Program-made: the position numbers and the translations under genes
Notes under the pieces: model-generated
Database searches by the model: none
Told to the model about the DNA's origin: nothing
The model's input: the letters and a program-made list of their open reading frames with translations, nothing else
DNA from: Streptomyces violascens
Lineage (GTDB): Bacteria > Actinomycetota > Actinomycetes > Streptomycetales > Streptomycetaceae
Assembly (NCBI RefSeq): GCF_014649955.1
Contig: NZ_BMUA01000005.1
Coordinates: 186,001-250,000 of the forward strand
DNA length: 64,000 bases
Direction of reading: 5' to 3'
Part shown: positions 61,978-64,000 of the stretch, piece after piece
Numbering within the stretch: the stretch's first letter is position 1
How the letters are laid out: each line of letters opens with the position of its first letter

Positions 61978-62388
61978 ATGGCTCGCCCGTCTGCCACCAC
62001 CGGTCCACCACCGGACTCCGCCGTAGGGACCACGGTTCCGGCCACGCCGGCCCAGGCCCGCGACGCGGCCCGCGCCTTCCTCTCCACGCTGGCGCCCCGG
62101 CCCACCAGGGAGAGCGCCGAGAACGTGGTGCTCGTCGTCTCCGAGCTCGTCACGAACGCGCTCCGGCACGCGGGCGGCGCCACGGCCCTGGACTTCGCCG
62201 CCGACCGCAGCACGCTGCACATCAGCGTGCGGGACCCCAGCCCCGTCCCGCCCCGCGAGCGCCCGCCGGACCTGCGCGGATACGAGGGCGGATTCGGCTG
62301 GCCCCTGGTCCACCGCCTGTCCCGCAGCGTGGCCGTCCTGCCCTGCGGTGACGGCGGGAAGAGTGTCTGCGTCGCCCTGCCGCGCTAG
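61978..62388 (+). CDS. RsbW-like ATP-binding protein
   Basis: The 136-residue protein has the HATPase_c_2 boxes: VVLVVSELVTNALRHAGG (N-box), VRDPSPVPP (D-box) and GGFGWPLVHRLSRS (G-box). It lies 125 bases upstream of a SigB-type sigma gene on the same strand. That is the rsbW-sigB type arrangement, so it is a good candidate for that sigma factor's anti-sigma kinase. The start at 61978 has only a weak CAGGGGG upstream. Confidence 0.88.
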   Translation: MARPSATTGPPPDSAVGTTVPATPAQARDAARAFLSTLAPRPTRESAENVVLVVSELVTNALRHAGGATALDFAADRSTLHISVRDPSPVPPRERPPDLRGYEGGFGWPLVHRLSRSVAVLPCGDGGKSVCVALPR

Positions 62389-62513
62389 GAGGCCGGGCTT
62401 CCGGTCGTACCGCGTACTTCAGCCACGTACGGAACGCACACGCATGATCCGAATCAGGAAGGGCACCCGATGGCTTCGACGGATGCAGTCACGTGACTAG
62501 GGAGGTTGTCCAC

Positions 62514-63422
62514 ATGGCAGCGGCGCGGGTGACGGGACGCGAGCGGACGGACCGGACGGCGGCCACGACCATGGAGCCCGGGGCGGGGGAGTTGCCCTGG
62601 GTGGAGGACGCGGGGAAGGTCGCGCCCAAGGACGCGCGAGAGCTGTCCAAGGTGTTCTTCGAGCGGCTCCAGGTCCTGGAGGAGGGCACCGAGGAGCATC
62701 AGTACGCGCGGAACACGCTGATCGAGATGAACCTCTCGCTGGTGCGCTTCGCGGCGGGCCGGTTCCGCAACCGCGGGACCGGCGAGATGGAGGACGTGAT
62801 CCAGGTCGGCACGATCGGCCTGATCAAGGCGATCGACCGGTTCGAGCTGTCGCGCGAGGTGGAGTTCACCTCTTTCGCGGTGCCGTACATCGTGGGCGAG
62901 ATCAAGCGGTTCTTCCGTGACACGACCTGGGCCGTGCACGTACCGCGCCGCCTCCAGGAGCTGCGGGTGGAGATCGCGAAGGCCAAGGAGCGCCTCGCCC
63001 TCGCACTGGACCGCGACCCGACGGTGCGGGAGCTCGCGGAGCACCTGGACCGGGACGAGGAGGAGATCGTCGAGGGCCTCGTCGCGGCCAACGGCTACAC
63101 CGCCGGCTCGCTCGACATGTCCGCCGACGCGGAAGAAGGGGGCGGCGCGGCCGTCGGCAGGAGCCGTACTTTCGTCGACTTCATCGGCGAGGACGACCCC
63201 GGCATGGAGAAGGTGGAGAACCTCCAGACACTGGCGCCGCTGATGGGCGCGCTGAGCGAGCGCGAGCGGTGCATCGTGAGCATGCGGTTCGGGAGCGAGC
63301 TGACGCAGGCCGAGATCGGCCGGGAGCTCGGGGTCTCGCAGATGCAGGTGTCGCGCTTGCTCTCCCGCATTCTGGCCAAGCTGCGCGCCGGGATGGTCGA
63401 GGAGCGGGCCGCGCGCGCCTGA
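62514..63422 (+). CDS. SigB/SigF/SigG family RNA polymerase sigma factor
   Basis: The ATG at 62514 follows GGGAGG and gives 302 residues; a GTG at 62493 is an alternative. Region 2 (MNLSLVRFAAGRFRNRGTGE, IQVGTIGLIKAIDRFELSRE), region 3 (VPRRLQELRVEIAKAKERLA) and region 4 (LTQAEIGRELGVSQMQVSRL) are all intact. This is the SigB group that controls osmotic and oxidative stress and development in Streptomyces. An RsbW-like gene precedes it and an SsgA-like gene follows. Confidence 0.95.
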   Translation: MAAARVTGRERTDRTAATTMEPGAGELPWVEDAGKVAPKDARELSKVFFERLQVLEEGTEEHQYARNTLIEMNLSLVRFAAGRFRNRGTGEMEDVIQVGTIGLIKAIDRFELSREVEFTSFAVPYIVGEIKRFFRDTTWAVHVPRRLQELRVEIAKAKERLALALDRDPTVRELAEHLDRDEEEIVEGLVAANGYTAGSLDMSADAEEGGGAAVGRSRTFVDFIGEDDPGMEKVENLQTLAPLMGALSERERCIVSMRFGSELTQAEIGRELGVSQMQVSRLLSRILAKLRAGMVEERAARA

Positions 63423-63488
63423 CCGCCGCCGATCGATTTCCGGAAGGGCCGGCGTCCGCCTGCCCGAGCTGAATGCTGGAGGCGATCC

Positions 63489-63908
63489 ATGACTTCCGTG
63501 TGCGAGACCGTGTTCATGAATCTGGAGGCCGATGGGACGCAGCGTTTCCCGGTGGTCACCCAGTTGCTGTACGAGTCCGACGACCCCTTCGCGATCCGCG
63601 TCCTGTTCGAGTTACAGGAGGACGTGGCCGTCACCTGGACGATCGAGCGGGACCTCCTGGCCCGGGGGTTCGGGCAGGAGGTCGGCGACGGCGACATACG
63701 GGTCGCCCCGCAAGTCGTCGCGGGGCGGCGTGAGACACGCATCGAACTGGCGGGCTGCGGCCTCGACGGGGAATGGGGCCGCGTCGTGTTCTCCGCGTGG
63801 GAACCCGCACTGCGGGACTTTCTGGCCAGGACGTACGAGGCCGTCCCGCCGGGGGAGGAGGAGGTCGACCTGGACACCTTCCTCGCCGAGGTGCTGACCG
63901 CAGGCTGA
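63489..63908 (+). CDS. SsgA family sporulation/cell division regulator with a TTA codon
   Basis: The 139-residue protein starts at an ATG behind GGAGGCG. It matches SsgA-like proteins (SALPs): LYESDDPFAIRVLFELQEDV, VTWTIERDLLARGF, GDGDIRVAPQ and FLARTYEAVPPGEE. SALPs guide septum placement and spore maturation and are unique to morphologically complex actinomycetes. Leu42 is encoded by TTA (63612-63614), the rare codon read by the bldA tRNA, so translation may be tied to development. The sigma gene is 66 bases upstream. Confidence 0.95.
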   Translation: MTSVCETVFMNLEADGTQRFPVVTQLLYESDDPFAIRVLFELQEDVAVTWTIERDLLARGFGQEVGDGDIRVAPQVVAGRRETRIELAGCGLDGEWGRVVFSAWEPALRDFLARTYEAVPPGEEEVDLDTFLAEVLTAG

Positions 63909-64000
63909 CCCCGCGGCCCACGAGCGGTCGGCAGGAGAACCGGACACGAAACCGGTGCGGGCCACGTGATCGGGGCTTGCCGCGATTCGGAACGGAAAGG

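Noticed and set aside
1..64000. CRISPR arrays, rRNA, tRNA, intact insertion sequences or prophage
   Set aside because: Read-through on both strands showed no regularly spaced repeats, no rRNA-like blocks, no transposase motifs and no phage structural genes.

Overview
The window is a high-GC, gene-dense stretch with GTG/ATG starts, purine-rich Shine-Dalgarno sites and many overlapping stop/start codons. It carries Streptomyces hallmarks: a ~480-residue type GAPDH, DUF6381, DUF6479 and DUF6131 small proteins, an SsgA-like sporulation protein, SigB/SigF-type regulators, and a TTA (bldA-type) codon in the SsgA-like gene. It reads as chromosomal Streptomyces or close relative. I saw no rRNA, tRNA, CRISPR array, phage or intact IS.

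Layout. 1-5.2 kb: end of gap, a PAS/PP2C phosphatase, small stress-type proteins, VOC and HAD proteins, and a shattered F420-dependent oxidoreductase gene. 5.4-12.7 kb: a four-gene redox operon (FAD/Fe-S oxidoreductase, ThDP enzyme, enolase-superfamily enzyme, SDR) behind a SigB-like promoter; the first and last proteins end in a hydrophobic tail anchor. 12.9-16.1 kb: RsbW-like ATPase, VOC protein, class II amidotransferase and two small proteins. 16.2-19.9 kb: a reduced Mrp/Mbh-type cation antiporter operon with only one large ion-translocating subunit. 20.4-23.6 kb: AI-2E transporter, M20 peptidase, STAS protein. 23.8-30.1 kb: sugar-acid dehydratases with their GntR regulator, then divergent xylB/xylA around a 16-bp palindrome.

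30.2-38.3 kb: GNAT, serine hydrolase, thpR and an S33 peptidase, then a LuxR/XRE regulator pair divergent from an EamA exporter and an ATP-grasp ligase; this last group could be a small uncharacterised peptide-type pathway. 38.3-42.5 kb: two ECF sigma modules, each with its hallmark partner and matching promoter motifs: ECF42 with a DGPF protein, and ECF41 with a carboxymuconolactone decarboxylase-like protein. 42.6-55.1 kb: regulator/target pairs (MerR, ArsR/MFS with two operators, LysR/ketopantoate reductase-like, WYL/NmrA) with gene remnants between them.

55.1-64 kb: ANTAR-GAF protein; an overlapping methyltransferase/CDGSH/heme-oxygenase-like iron enzyme operon; photolyase; transketolase; and an RsbW-like ATPase, a SigB-type sigma factor and an SsgA-like protein. 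The PP2C phosphatase, STAS protein, two RsbW-like ATPases and SigB-type sigma factor are all partner-switching components scattered through the window, which suggests a strong stress and development theme.
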